Positions 44,955 through 56,348 of a stretch of DNA of 64,000 nucleotides are shown piece by piece. The notes under the pieces are model-generated. The model saw only the letters and a list, made by a program, of their open reading frames with translations, searched no databases and had not been told where the DNA came from. The stretch comes from Berberis thunbergii (lineage: Eukaryota; Streptophyta; Magnoliopsida; Ranunculales; Berberidaceae). The position numbers and the translations under genes were made by a program. The number at the start of each line of letters is the position of its first letter. Within the stretch, counting starts at the first letter, position 1. Where the stretch lies: assembly GCA_003290165.1 (NCBI GenBank), contig QNQO01000598.1:434001-498000 (forward strand), written 5' to 3'.

Positions 44955-47124
44955 CTCTCTTTTAATATTCTAATAAAAATTAATGGAAAAAAAGAGCTAT
45001 CATTGTCACCCACTCAAGCCTCTAAAAAGGTTTAGTTTTGGAGTGAGTGGAACTCATTTCTCCATGTCAAAAGGGCGTATCAATCTTGGAAGAAACAATG
45101 AATTCGTTAAATTTTATTTTATTTCATTTTTCTATACGCTAGAGTCACGATTCTTAGTATATATATGTCCATTTTGCTCCATCTATATGTACTTTCATTT
45201 TCCTTGTTCCCTTTTTGATTCACATCAACAAATTAATTCTATCAGGAATTAGTACCATGCACCTCCATTATTCTCCACCCCCTTTCTTTTTCTTATGGGT
45301 TTTATGATTTCAAAAGTTTGTGATATGAATTGTTTTATATGGTAGATGAAGAAATTGAGTTTGTTTCCCTACTTTGAGTCAAGGAAGAAAAGAAAAGGGA
45401 GATATCAGTAAATTCAAACAATATATATAAGACAAAAGAGAAATTGCGAACAAATATTTTTGTGAATCTTTAGATTGAGATATTTACCGTCTGTCTGCCA
45501 AGTGCCAAGTCTTATTATATAGCTGAGATAGCATGTTTTATCTTTCAAATTACACAATTAATTATTTGTCTTTCTATTTAAAAATAATTAAGAAGAGGTG
45601 TATAGAATGATAATATATGATTATCTTCATCTCCAATTATTATTATTTTTTTAATTTTCTACCTCCTATGTTTTCTTCCCCTAAAAAATGTTTACCACTT
45701 TTAGTGTTTTTATATTTGAAATGAAACATGGTTTAAAATGCAGCTAATAGATATATTTTGCTAGAGAAAATAATAATAATCCTCATTAATTTAACTTCAT
45801 GTATATACTTTACCTATATTTTGGGTGTGCAATTACAATGTTCTGAAATGAATCTCGTGATAAAGTTCATAAGATGTAATGACCTAAATCCCAGACATGT
45901 TGTTGAGATTCAAGTAATGTATTTTGTCAACTCAAATATCTTAGCAGTCAGATACTGTTCTAGTCATACTGAGAGTTAGGCAAGTCTAATTAGTGACTAT
46001 TTTTTGATAAATTCTGGCCGGCTTCAAGTAGATTGGAGAATAAACTTGAAGATTTGGATTGATTGAGAGGGATTTGCAGCAAAATGAGAACCATTAAGGA
46101 CGAAATCAATTCAAAATGTTCTAAAGGAAAGGAAAAGAGTTTTATTGTTTTTGAGAATTGAAGAATATCTTCCTTCTTGCTTAAGTAAGATGATAATGAC
46201 ATAATCCCACAACATCAACTCACATTATCATGGACTTTTTACTGCTTTCATTTTAGTTCAACTTCTTAAACCCACCCGCGGCCTCCTAGTTAACCTTTGA
46301 AAATATATAAAAACAAATGAATTATTGTTAAATTAATCTAAATATAAAGGCCATGTAATTTTTCTGATAATATTATAAATAGGATTAAGGATTCTTACAA
46401 ACATTAGCATGCTCTGGCTGGGCCAAGTGGCCGTCACAAAAAATCCATTTAGCAAAGTTAAGTCTGAACAACAAATTGGTTGTTGGGTACATATGATCAT
46501 ATATATATATTCCAAATTAAATAACAACAAATAGCAATATAGGTTATCCATGACTTTCAAACCATTCATGACACCCCATGATTACTGAGTATATTAGCAT
46601 TTGGAGATCTCCTACTGTCGGTATTCTAATCCTCAAGTATGTATCTCGAGAAAGGGTACTAACATATTTGATCTATACAAATAAGACTAGTGCAAAAAGC
46701 TTAATTTTGTTCCCGAGCATTAACATTAAAATAACAAATGACAACCCAAAAGTTGCATTATGAGTGTGAATACATAACCTTCATGTACAAGCTTCTAAAA
46801 AAGACAAAGGAGCCTTTCTGACTCCTGTCTTTCATGGTCATGTTGTTCCATTATTTTTACCATCCATGCCCATTGCTATCTCCATCCTCAGCCCCACCAC
46901 TAGCTCCACCACCCACCCATGCACGCAAAGAAAAAAAAAAAAAAAAAAAAGCCACTCATAATAACCCACCAAAAGCCCTCATCATCATCCTCCTTCCTCC
47001 TCTTTACCACTCCCAACTCCAAGAAGAAAGAAATACTACACACTCAACCAACCCAATCAAGAACAATCAGAAGCAAAGGCTCACAAGCTTTTTCTTCCTT
47101 TCTCAAACCATACCATACCATACC
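44955..47124. other. intergenic region upstream of the SCL15-like gene
   Basis: AT-rich with no recognised gene. It includes the promoter and 5' UTR of the GRAS gene. An A-run of about 21 bases lies at 46930-46950. An ATACCATACCATACC run sits just before the chosen start. Confidence 0.5.
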
Positions 47125-48777
47125 ATGACTCCTTTCTCACCACCCCATAATCACTTTTCCCACCCCAAGCCTCTCACCAACACCAACACCAACAACAACA
47201 ACAACTCCACCACCACCGCCACTCATCCACAACAATTCTGCTACGAGCCAACCTCTGTCCTCGAACTCCGTGGCAGTCCCAGCCCGGTCCTAGGAGGAGG
47301 AGGTTCAGCCAATCTCTTCACTGGATTATCCGACAACAACACACATATCAACTGGGATGACCAAAACCATATCCTTCATCATACTAATAATCACCACCAA
47401 ATACCACCACCCATAGACGACGATTGGGATTCAATGATGCTAGGCTTGGAAGAAGAACACCACGACCACGACCACGACCACGAAGACAGCAGCAGCGAAA
47501 AAGACGATTCTACCTTCCCTTTCAAATACTCTCCTCCTCCCCAGTTCACCACCACCTTTAAATTTGATGAACAATCCCATAGCCATAATAATATTATTCC
47601 ATCTCCTACTATTATTCTCAATCAAAACAATCTCGAATTCGACTGCTCCCAATTAGAACAACTGATTCGAGCCGCAGCATCCGTGGAATCCAATGACCTC
47701 CATCTCGCGCAAGTGATATTGGCGCGGCTCAATCAAACTGCTCTCATATCTCCAACCGGAAAACCCCTCCAACGTGCTGCTTTTTACTTCAAAGAAGCTC
47801 TTCAGCTTCTCCTCTCCGGCTCGCCTGATTCCCACCATCTCTCCAACTCCGAAATCGTCCACAAGATCAAAGCTTACAAATCATTTTCAGAGATTTCACC
47901 AATCACCATGTTCGCCAACTTCACCGCAAATCAAGCATTTCTGGAAGCTTTAGAAGGCTCAATGTTCATCCACATAATTGACTTCGAAATTGGTCTGGGT
48001 GGTCACTGGGCTTCCTTCATGCAAGAACTAGCCAGCAAGAGGAAATCCCGTAACCACAACACTTCACACTCACACTCTTCTTTGAGAATCACCGCGGTTA
48101 TAGTTGAAGAAGCATCGGTGGGAGGCGAAGCTAAGTTGATTAGAGAAAATCTTCAACATTTCGCACAACAACTCGGGATTCACTTCCACCTCGAATTCCT
48201 TCTCTTCAACTCCTTCCAACTTCTCTTGTTCAACGCCGTCAGATTCATTAACGGTGAAGTTGTAGCTCTCAACCTCTCTCCCTCCGTCTTTCACAACTTG
48301 CGTACTTCCGACTCCATCGCCGCCTTCCTTCGTTTTCTTCCAAGGATATCCCCAAGAATAACGGTTTTTGTGGACCAAGACGGTTGTAGCAGGGATTTTG
48401 TGGCTACACCTTCCTCCTCGTTCCGCAGGAATTTTGTCACTGGCCTTGAATTCTATTCTTCTTTGTTGGAGTCATTGGACGGGGCAGATTCCGGAGACCG
48501 AGAGTTGATACCCAGGATTGAGACGCTTCTTCTTCGACCAAAGATCGCCGGAATGGTCGCCGCCGCCGCCGCAAATTGTATATTGCCTTGCCGGGAGATG
48601 CTCTCAAGCGTTGGGATGGTTCCTGTACGGTTCAGTGAATTCACTGACACACAAGCTGAGTGGCTTGCGAGGAGGGCACAGGTTAGAGGGTTCCACGTGG
48701 TGAAACGTCAGGGGGTTATGTTGCTGTGTTGGCATGAGAGGGAGTTGGTTGCCACCTCAGCTTGGAGGGTTAGTTGA
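47125..48777 (+). CDS. SCL15: GRAS transcriptional regulator, HAM/SCARECROW-LIKE 15 type
   Basis: Single-exon 550-residue protein. Residues 1-170 are a variable Asn/His/Ser-rich region with a VLELRGSPSPVLGG block, a WDSMMLG segment and an acidic His/Asp stretch. From about residue 172 comes a full GRAS domain: LHRI (SQLEQLIRAAASVESNDLHL, then AQVILARLNQ), the VHIID-type motif (FIHIIDFEIGLGGHWASF), LHRII, the PFYRE-like region (FRRNFVTGLEFYSSLLESL) and a SAW end (AQVRGFHVVKRQG ... LVATSAWRV). The C-terminal block and intronless form point to the SCL15 (HAM4) branch rather than DELLA or SHR. HAM proteins work in the nucleus in meristem maintenance, with WUS/WOX partners. I chose the ATG at 47125. 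The frame is open back to 46834, but that extension is translated poly-A and UTR. A miR171 site lies at 47715-47735. Confidence 0.93.
   Translation: MTPFSPPHNHFSHPKPLTNTNTNNNNNSTTTATHPQQFCYEPTSVLELRGSPSPVLGGGGSANLFTGLSDNNTHINWDDQNHILHHTNNHHQIPPPIDDDWDSMMLGLEEEHHDHDHDHEDSSSEKDDSTFPFKYSPPPQFTTTFKFDEQSHSHNNIIPSPTIILNQNNLEFDCSQLEQLIRAAASVESNDLHLAQVILARLNQTALISPTGKPLQRAAFYFKEALQLLLSGSPDSHHLSNSEIVHKIKAYKSFSEISPITMFANFTANQAFLEALEGSMFIHIIDFEIGLGGHWASFMQELASKRKSRNHNTSHSHSSLRITAVIVEEASVGGEAKLIRENLQHFAQQLGIHFHLEFLLFNSFQLLLFNAVRFINGEVVALNLSPSVFHNLRTSDSIAAFLRFLPRISPRITVFVDQDGCSRDFVATPSSSFRRNFVTGLEFYSSLLESLDGADSGDRELIPRIETLLLRPKIAGMVAAAAANCILPCREMLSSVGMVPVRFSEFTDTQAEWLARRAQVRGFHVVKRQGVMLLCWHERELVATSAWRVS
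47715..47735 (+). promoter_or_regulatory. miR171 target site in the SCL15-like coding sequence
   Basis: The 21 bases (starting GATATTGGCGCGG and ending CTCAATCA) are, from known plant miR171 sequence, a full complement to canonical miR171. They encode the ILARLN part of LHRI (about residues 197-203). miR171 cleaves HAM-family mRNAs at this place. Confidence 0.9.
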
Positions 48778-50089
48778 GTTGACTCACCCAACTTCTACTT
48801 CTTTATTTATTGTGGGTAAGGGTGTGTTTTAATTTTGGTCTTGTTTCCAAATTCCAACAACAACAAACATGCATGTTAAGTTTCAGAAACTCACATGTAA
48901 TTATTATATTCACAAGAAAGAAATGGATAGGGGAAAGTTGATCTTATTCCAATGCTGGGGGCTTGTCTAAATTGTTTCATTTAGAGATCCTGACCACTTC
49001 TTATATGCACTTTGCAATTGTTAAATTTTGATGCCACTATTCAAATCCTCTTGTCACATGTAGTAAGAAGAAGAATGAATGAAATAATAATAATAAGAAA
49101 CATAATGTTTGTATTTTCCTTGTGCATTCTTGGTTGTTCTTGTTTCTATTTATTATTGATTACTCTAGTTACCTAAAATAATAGCAAAATTATGAGGCTT
49201 TAAATCAAATGTTGGGAGATTTATAGTAGGGGCATTCATGTTATAATATCAAAATCTAAAGAAACCTATAAAATGAGAAGTGAAAAGCGTTAGAGATCTA
49301 TGGGCTCATGGAGTTCCTTCCACTATACTCATTCAACAAGGAATGTAAAGGTTGGGTTTTCGGTTTCAACAATCACCGCAAGATTTTGGTAATTAAAGTT
49401 GTAGACAGTATCACTTGGCCCCCTTCTATTATCTCATGAAGATAAACAATACTTTGGTGGAATAACCTATAATGCATAAGCTATAAACTAGACAAGAAAA
49501 TAGACGACGTATAAGTACAAAAGGCAACTTCCATAGATGGTGGCATGCTCCATCGAGATAGCCATGTAATTATCATAATGCCTTTTTTTATTTTCTTCAT
49601 CCACTTCAGTTTATTTTGTATTGTAAAACTATTTAGTGTTTTGTACTTATTTATTGATAGCTCCAAAACTAGTGCTTCATGGACCATGGTTTGAAAATGA
49701 GTGGTATATATGCTTTAAATATCAAACAAAGTGCCCTAAGATACGATGAGCAAGACTAGAAGGGGAAGGTGAATAATTTGTTTTTTAAAATCCTTTTTCT
49801 TTGAAAAACATTTGCAAATAATGCAAGGACAAAGAGGCTATATGAACACTTTGTTATACTCCATGCTCAAAATAATCTCGTAACACCAATAAAACCTTCA
49901 AAGATAAGTGTGGAGTATGAAATGTTCAACTCTAGGTCTTAGTGGTCTCACAAGTCTTGGGATTATAATACAATTTAAGGAAACACTTTTGCAAATTAGA
50001 TCAAAGACTTGTCGCATAAATCAAACAATCTAAACCTATGATTTGTAAAACTTAAAACATGGAAGATGAAATATCAAAAGCAGTAAGAT
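48778..50089. other. SCL15-like 3' flank and intergenic DNA
   Basis: The first 350 bases are likely 3' UTR with AATAATAATAAT words near 49085. No other gene is recognised. Confidence 0.5.
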
Positions 50090-51583
50090 AAACAAACATG
50101 CATGCATAAGTAATGTAAAAACAGAGGAAAATACAATATCACACACAAAAATATCGAGGTCCACCTAAACTGAGGTTGATTGGCCCTGATCAGTTACATC
50201 CTCGCAAGGTGGAGTCGTCGCGCTCCAACGATACATATCGACACAAACCAAGTGCTCCACTCCGCGAGTCTTACGAATACCTTGCCATCACTAGTGGGCT
50301 GCAACACAATCAAGTATTACGGACATGTGCTTAGGGTTTTGGAGATACCACTTCGTCTTATGATCGTACTGCATGAGACTTATCGATTTTCCAATGATAA
50401 CACCATCATGGAATGCAGTACAAGCAAGGTTTATCACCTGTTTGGGATCAGCAGGGTGATATTTACTCGTTCAAACCCACTCAATGGATTCAAGAACCCA
50501 CGCAGGGTAAATTGAGTTTAGATAAGCTAACATTGAAAGAAGTTTCTCCAATAGTTTTTCTCAAATAGACGGATGGGATAAATGTTTAAGCTCAGATCTC
50601 TCGTTCCTTTATTAAGTAGAAGTGAGATTCACCCCTACAAATGAAAATTTAGGGTAAAAACAAAGTTTTCTCTAAGGCTATTAGATCTCAAATAAAGTTG
50701 TTGTTTGGTCTAGGTTAAGCTCACAACTCAAGCCCTAGATCTCTATATTTTTCTTTTGAAGCTCGCTCAAAAATGATATGGAGAGATTTTCTCTTGATCA
50801 ATGGGGAGAACTTCATGCTGGATCTTGTTAGATTCGCTGTTCTTGAATAGCTCTAACAAGTTTCTTTTGAACTCCAAACGTTGATGAAGACAAATGATGA
50901 TGGACCTATTTATAGACTGATCCTCGAAGGGTGAAGTCGGCTTCGCTGACCTCAAGTTATGTTTTTCTGAATGGCTAGATTCAGAACATCTCTTAGCTTT
51001 ATCAAAACGATCTTTTGCTGACATCGACATATCAAGGGTGAAGTCGACTTTGATATGCCCAAATAACTTTTTTAAAACAAAAACTTTCTATTTTCATACA
51101 TGTCTTTGGTACTTTACATGAACATCTCCTTGAAGAACATGGACATGTCTCATGAAGGAGAATCCATTATCAAGAGAATATACATTCTCATGTGAGAAGA
51201 TAACTCAAATAGCTTTTGACACTTCATTTGAATTTTGGTCATCCATAAGTTATTTTTTCCTTGTCTTCATATGCCACTTGTCTTGGTGCACTTTCTTGGA
51301 CTTGTCTTTTTGAAGCGTCGACCTTGCTTGACCATTCTTCATAACTTTGACTTTGGTCTCCTGAATTGACTTCATCAATGGTTGACTTTGACTTTGATTG
51401 ACGCATTTGATTGAGCCTTCATGGTCACATTTGAATGATCTAATTTCATTGATCACTCGCAACCCACTATGCATGCTTTATAATTCGGTCATACATTTTT
51501 ACAATATTGTTCCACTAAACCTATATTGGTTTGACAAGCTTAAACAATATTGTTTTTGCTCTAATTGACAACTAACTTTTTCA
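50090..51583 (-). repeat. probable antisense LTR (solo or partial)
   Basis: On the minus strand the purine tract AAATGGGGAGAT is directly followed by TGAAAAAGTTAG (LTR start at + 51583), as polypurine tract and LTR meet in copia elements. Near 50150 the plus strand has AATATCGAGGTCCACCTAAA, like an 'ACGTGGTTCACC' block in many copia LTRs. The left end and a second LTR were not found. No coding domain is present in 51584-51900. Confidence 0.35.
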
Positions 51584-51940
51584 ATCTCCCCATTTGCAAA
51601 TTTATAAAAACCATCAAATTCACAATATCTCAGATTCATATAGGATGAAAATAGATCATTCAATGCACTTGATGAATTTGATTATACCAATCAAGAATTT
51701 TGGAATTTAATTCATAACAAATGCATTAGTAGCAAATATATACCCTGCATTAATGAGAAATGTTTTGAAATTTTGTTGAAATTTGTTTGACAATCATTAA
51801 TTTGAAATATTTTATGATACTTAAAACAAGCTCAATATCCAATTAAAGCCATATAATTGTGGTATCAAGGTATTTATTGCCACCAAAGTAGTTATTAGAT
51901 TATCATCGTGTGTTTAAGTATTAGTTATTAGTTTAATCTA

Positions 51941-52098
51941 TATTCTAATTATAGATTATAGAAACATATACATATTTAGGTAACTTAGTTTCTATATTCT
52001 TTAAGATTGTTTCTTGTAAGACAAGAAACACTATTGTATTTATACCCCTATTGGAAGATGAATCAAATACACAACAAATTGAAGTATTTCTTTCCACA
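51941..52098 (+). repeat. 5' LTR of the copia element (alignable part)
   Basis: Matches 56191-56348 at 152 of 158 positions and is followed at once by the primer site TGGTATCAGAGC. The LTR's first bases are uncertain. Confidence 0.85.
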
Positions 52099-52366
52099 TG
52101 GTATCAGAGCAGGTTCAATGTTGTTTTGCATATATATATTTGAATCCAGAATCTCGAAGACCACCCTGAATCCATCACCCACCACGAAACCGAAAACAAC
52201 TATCGTACATCTAGACAACAATCGATCAACAGAGAAGCAAAAATCGTGAACTGAAATCGAAAACCCAGAATTTCGAAAACCACCAGAAATTGAATTGTTT
52301 TTTCGAAAACCACCAGATATCGATCAACAGTCATTCGATCAGGCACTATTGAATCGATCGACTCTA

Positions 52367-52715
52367 CCAACTGATTCGGAACAGCCTTACCACTCTCATA
52401 CTCTTGCACGACCTGCATCCGTTCATTGACCTGTTTCGCCAACTCGGCCTGACTCAGCTTCTTCTCTAGCCTCGCCTTTTGGATCGCCTGCCTCACCTCC
52501 ACCGAGACCCGGTCTAGTGTCGCAGGCTTCGTCGCCTCGTCCAGCTTCCTCGCATTCACCACCGGTCTTGACGTCGTCTTCTTGTTCGAACCCCTGTCAA
52601 AATTCTTGATCGTCTCCACTGCTCCGCCGGCTCGCAAAGCCTAGTTTACCGCCTTTGGATTACGGAGATCATGTTTGGATTTGTGTAGCACCACTAGCTC
52701 CCAGTCTTGCTTGAT
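52367..52715 (-). pseudogene. captured multiprotein bridging factor 1c (MBF1c) fragment inside the copia element
   Basis: The minus strand reads QDWELVVLHKSKHDLRNPKA then VN-stop-ALRAGG, then ETIKNFDRGSNKK, ARKLDEATKPATLDRV, EVRQAIQKARLEKKLSQAEL and VVQEYESGKAVPNQ. This covers most of the MBF1 N-terminal domain and helix-turn-helix of the heat-responsive MBF1c type, a nuclear coactivator bridging TBP and bZIP factors. One in-frame stop (TAG near 52642) and loss of both ends make it non-functional. It is antisense to the element and occupies the gag position. Plant MBF1c genes are usually intronless, so DNA and RNA capture cannot be told apart. Confidence 0.88.
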
Positions 52716-52869
52716 TTGGGTTTTTTGGTTTTGCAGCGAAACAAAGTGAGAGAAGGGAAAATAGTTTTTGAAGTAAAAAAAAAGGTTTCTTATGCTATTC
52801 ACAACCCAACCATTAGTCGATCACACCATGCAATTTTCTTTTGCTCATGTAGCACAATTAGGTATGAAT

Positions 52870-53960
52870 GATAAAGCTATTTCGAATAGTACATGGATAA
52901 TTGATTCGGTGCATCTGATCATATGACAAATGACCCTAACCTTGTGGTAAATGTTAGAGCTTCCTCTCAAAATACTGTCTCTACTGCGGATGGTACTCCA
53001 ATTCTGGTTAGCGGAGAAGGTTCCGTTGTATTATCTGATACCCTAATTCTTGAATCCCTCTTAATTGTTCCATCACTAACTTATAACCTCTTGTCTGTCT
53101 GTCAAATTATTCGAACACTTGCATGTACTGTGATGTTCTATCCATATTTCTGTGTGTTTCAGGACATTCTGACTCGACAGATTCTTGGTTATGGTGTTAG
53201 AAGGAGGAAACTGTATTACTTGGATCTGACAGAGTCAGGAGAGAAACGCAAGAATCTTTTGGGGTAAGCTAATCAGGTCATTAGGGTCGATAAGGCGAAA
53301 GAGGTAGTATGGTTATGGCATCGTCGTTTAGGACATCTGTCTTTTCGTTATCTTAAGAAGTTGCAGCCTCATTTGTTTTCGGTTGTCAGTGATTCAGAAT
53401 TTCATAGATGTCTTGTTCCCTTTATGAAAATTCACTCAGATGCAAAAATTCCTTCTTTGTCTGGAGCTCGATATTATGTATCTTTTATTGATGACTGCAC
53501 TCGGATGACCTGGGTGTCATTACTGAAACGAAAGAGTGAGGTATTTGGAAGGTTTACTGATTTTTACAAAATGGTGGCGACACAGTACCAACAATCCATC
53601 AGAGTGTTTCAATCTGACAATGGTGGAGAGTATGTCAATGTCACTATATCTGAATTTTGCCTGTTAAATGGAATTCGTCATCAAACCTCCAATACTGATA
53701 CTCCTCAACAGAATGGTTTAGCAGAACGAAAGAACAGGCAGTTGTTAGAAGTTGTTCGTGCTTCCATGTTTGGCATGAATGTACCTCGATCCTATTGGGG
53801 TGAAGCAGTGAAATCTGCAGTATATATTATCAACCGTACTCCCACACGAGTAATTGAGTTCAAAAATCATCATTAGAAGCTTCAAACACTTTTGTCCATC
53901 CCATCTATGCCTAATTTGGAGCCCCGAGTGTTTGGGTGCACAGCCTATGTCCACATACAA
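52870..53960 (+). pseudogene. copia protease, gag-pre-integrase and integrase region, frameshifted
   Basis: The protease site would read as a DSGASDH motif, but one base is missing at about 52908 so the frame reads on wrongly. The open frame 52923-53267 holds the rest of protease (SGEGSVVLSDTL, LSVCQI) and a KLYYLDL block. A WHRRLGHLSFRYLKKL gag-pre-integrase motif follows. The frame 53361-53876 carries the integrase core with FIDDCTRMTWV, FQSDNGGEY and NGLAERKNRQLLE, so the D, D and E positions are still readable. A deletion near 53440 shortens the segment before the first block. The element is not autonomous. Confidence 0.85.
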
Positions 53961-54693
53961 AACCACACCGGAGCAAGCTTGATCCCCATGCGACAAAATG
54001 TATTTTTTTGGGTTATGCAAATCTCCAAAAAGGGTACATGTGTTATGACCCGCTCACTGACAGAATGCATATATCTCTTGATGTCTCATTCCATGAATCT
54101 GAGCCATATTACTCAAGGGGAGTCTCCTAGTCTTCCCTTCAGAGGGAGAGCGATAGCGAAGGGAATCCTTGTCCTATTGATGTCTTTGAAGAATTGGAAC
54201 ACTTGGAGGAACAATTTGAAGTTCCTGTAACAGTAGAAACTGTTCCCGCAGCAGCAGCAAATGACTTGTCTCGAGAGATAGACACTTCCAATGGGCAGAC
54301 AATTGATCACTTAGTTCCTCGTGATCAATTCCCTCATGAGACAGAAGAGAATGATCAAAATGTATCTGAAACTCACACATACGACATTTCCCCTTCTACA
54401 TCAGCAATTGAAGATCTCGCCCAGAATGATCCACCTCAGGTATCTTTACCCTCTAATGAGTCTTCTGTGTTAGAAAGTGTTGAACCTAAGAAATCACAAA
54501 GGGAGTTCCTAAAAAACAATATGAACCAGACATCAAAGCCCAAGCTAAATACCCTATAGCTAACTTTATGTCTAACCATAGGATTTCTGAGTCACATGCA
54601 CTTGTTATTAATCAATTATCTATTGTATCTATATCTAGTAACGTGCAGGATGCCTTGAAGGATCCAAAATGGACAACAGCAATGAATGAATAA

Positions 54694-56169
54694 TTGGAAA
54701 CTCTTCAGAAGAATGTCACTTGGGAGGTAGTAGACAAGCCTGTTGGAAAAAAGACTATAGGATGTCATTGGGTGTTTAATGTGACGCTTAATGCAGATGG
54801 AACTATTGATAGATACAAAGCAAGATTAGTTGTCAAGGGATATACACAACGCCATGAAATTGATTATGAGGAGACTTTCGCACCAGTGACAAAGATTAAT
54901 ACTATCCGAATTTTACTTTCACTTGCAGTAAATAAAGATTGGCCCTTGCATCAACTTGATGTGAAGAATGCATTTTTCAATGGAAATTTGGAGGAAGAAG
55001 TGTACATGGATATGCCTCCAGGCGTGAAGAATAGCCCAAGTGACGTTGGTAAGGTGTGTAAATTGAAGAAGTCTTTGTATGGCCTGAAACAGTCTCCAAG
55101 AGCTTGGTTCGGAATATTTTCGAAGTCTATGAGAGCTTTTGGGTACAAACAAAGCAACTCTGACCATACCTTGTTTATCAAACACAAGAATGGTAAGATT
55201 ACATCTCTAATTGTGTATGTTGATGACATGATCGTTACAAGAGATGATTCGAAAGAAATAAATGATTTGCAAAAGTATTTGTCGAAGGAATTTGAAATGA
55301 AGGATCTCGGGCAGCTGAAGTATTTTCTAGGTATTGAAGTTGCAAGGTCAAAGAAAGGGATTTCACTTTCACAAAGGAAGTATGTTCTTGATTTGCTCGC
55401 TGAAATAGGGATGTTGGACTGCAAACCAATAGAGACACCCATTGAGATGAATCATGGACTTGCTATTCTTCCTGATCAAGTCCTTACTGATAAAGGGATG
55501 TATCAACGTCTTGTAGGAAGGTTCATTTATCTTTCTCATACTAGACCTGACATTGCTTATGCTGTGAGTGTTGTTAGCCAGTTTATGCATTGTCCTAGTG
55601 AAGAGCATATGAATGCAGTCTTTCGTATCTTGAAATATCTGAAGATGGCACCTGGTAAGGGATTATTGTTTGAAAAAAATGAATTGGAAGTTTTTGGATA
55701 CACAGATGCGGATTGGGCTGGTGAAAAAACTGATAGACGCTCTACATTAGGGTACTTCACTTTTGTTGGTGGGAACCTTGTAACTTGGCATAGTAAAAAA
55801 CAGAAAGTTGTTGCTAGATCAAATGCAGAAGTTGAATTTGGAGGTATAGCACATGGAGTTTGTGAAATGTTGTGGATCCGTAATGTCCTGAAGGAATTGG
55901 GTGTCAAGCTACAAAGGCCTCTGGATTTACATTGTGATAATACAGCTACCATTCAGATTGCACACAATTCAGTTCAGCATGATCGAACAAAGCATGTGGA
56001 GGTTGACCGCCATTTTATTAAAGAGAATCTTGACAGGAAAGTTACTCGCTTTCCATTTGTAACCTCAGAGGAGCAATTAACTGATGTTCTAACTAAAGGG
56101 GTATCTCAGAAAGTGTTTGACAACTTAGTTGACAAGTTGGGCATGATGGACATCTATGCACCAACTTGA
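54694..56169 (+). pseudogene. copia reverse transcriptase and RNase H, long open segment
   Basis: 491 codons are open. Reverse transcriptase (residues about 1-240) has TWEVVDKPVGKKTIGCHWVF, YKARLVVKGYTQ, LDVKNAFFNG, SLYGLKQSPRAW and the catalytic YVDDM. RNase H (about 330-470) has YTDADWAGE, RRSTLGY, LHCDNTATIQIA and HVEVDRHFI. An internal stop just before the first Met and broken upstream frames mean it is part of a dead polyprotein, although this segment is nearly clean. Its stop lies directly before the polypurine tract. This is the least decayed retroelement coding part in the window. Confidence 0.9.
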
Positions 56170-56190
56170 GGGGGAGTATAGAAAGCTATA

Positions 56191-56348
56191 TATTCTAATT
56201 ATAGATTATAGAAACATATACATATTTAGGTAACCTAGTTTCTATATTCTGTAAGATTGTTTCTTGTAAGACAAGAAACCCTATTGTATTTATACCCCTA
56301 TTGGAGGATGAATCAAATATACAACAAATTGAAGTATTTCTTTCTACA
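56191..56348 (+). repeat. 3' LTR of the copia element (alignable part)
   Basis: Follows a purine-rich tract (GAGGGGGAG) just after the RNase H stop. Its TATAAATA-like word TTGTATTTATACCCC is shared with the 5' copy and may be the core promoter. Confidence 0.85.

Larger units (their letters stand above)
51930..56348 (+). mobile_element. Ty1/copia retrotransposon with missing gag and captured MBF1c fragment
   Basis: LTRs: 51941-52098 and 56191-56348 align without gaps with 6 differences in 158 bp, ending TTTCCACA and TTTCTACA. The primer site TGGTATCAGAGC starts at 52099, directly after the 5' LTR. GAGGGGGAG (56168-56176) is the polypurine tract. The outer LTR ends before TATTCTAATT are diverged, so true starts may lie 10-15 bp further left. 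Coding order is protease, integrase, reverse transcriptase, RNase H, as in copia, with frameshifts. No gag is found between primer site and protease; an antisense MBF1c piece lies there instead. Clear 5-bp target duplications were not found. Confidence 0.9.

Noticed and set aside
46834..47124. Longer N-terminus for the GRAS protein
   Set aside because: The extension translates an A-run and UTR-like low-complexity sequence. Homologues start near the 47125 Met.
53745..55952. Many minus-strand frames across the copia element
   Set aside because: Shadows of the plus-strand integrase and reverse transcriptase.
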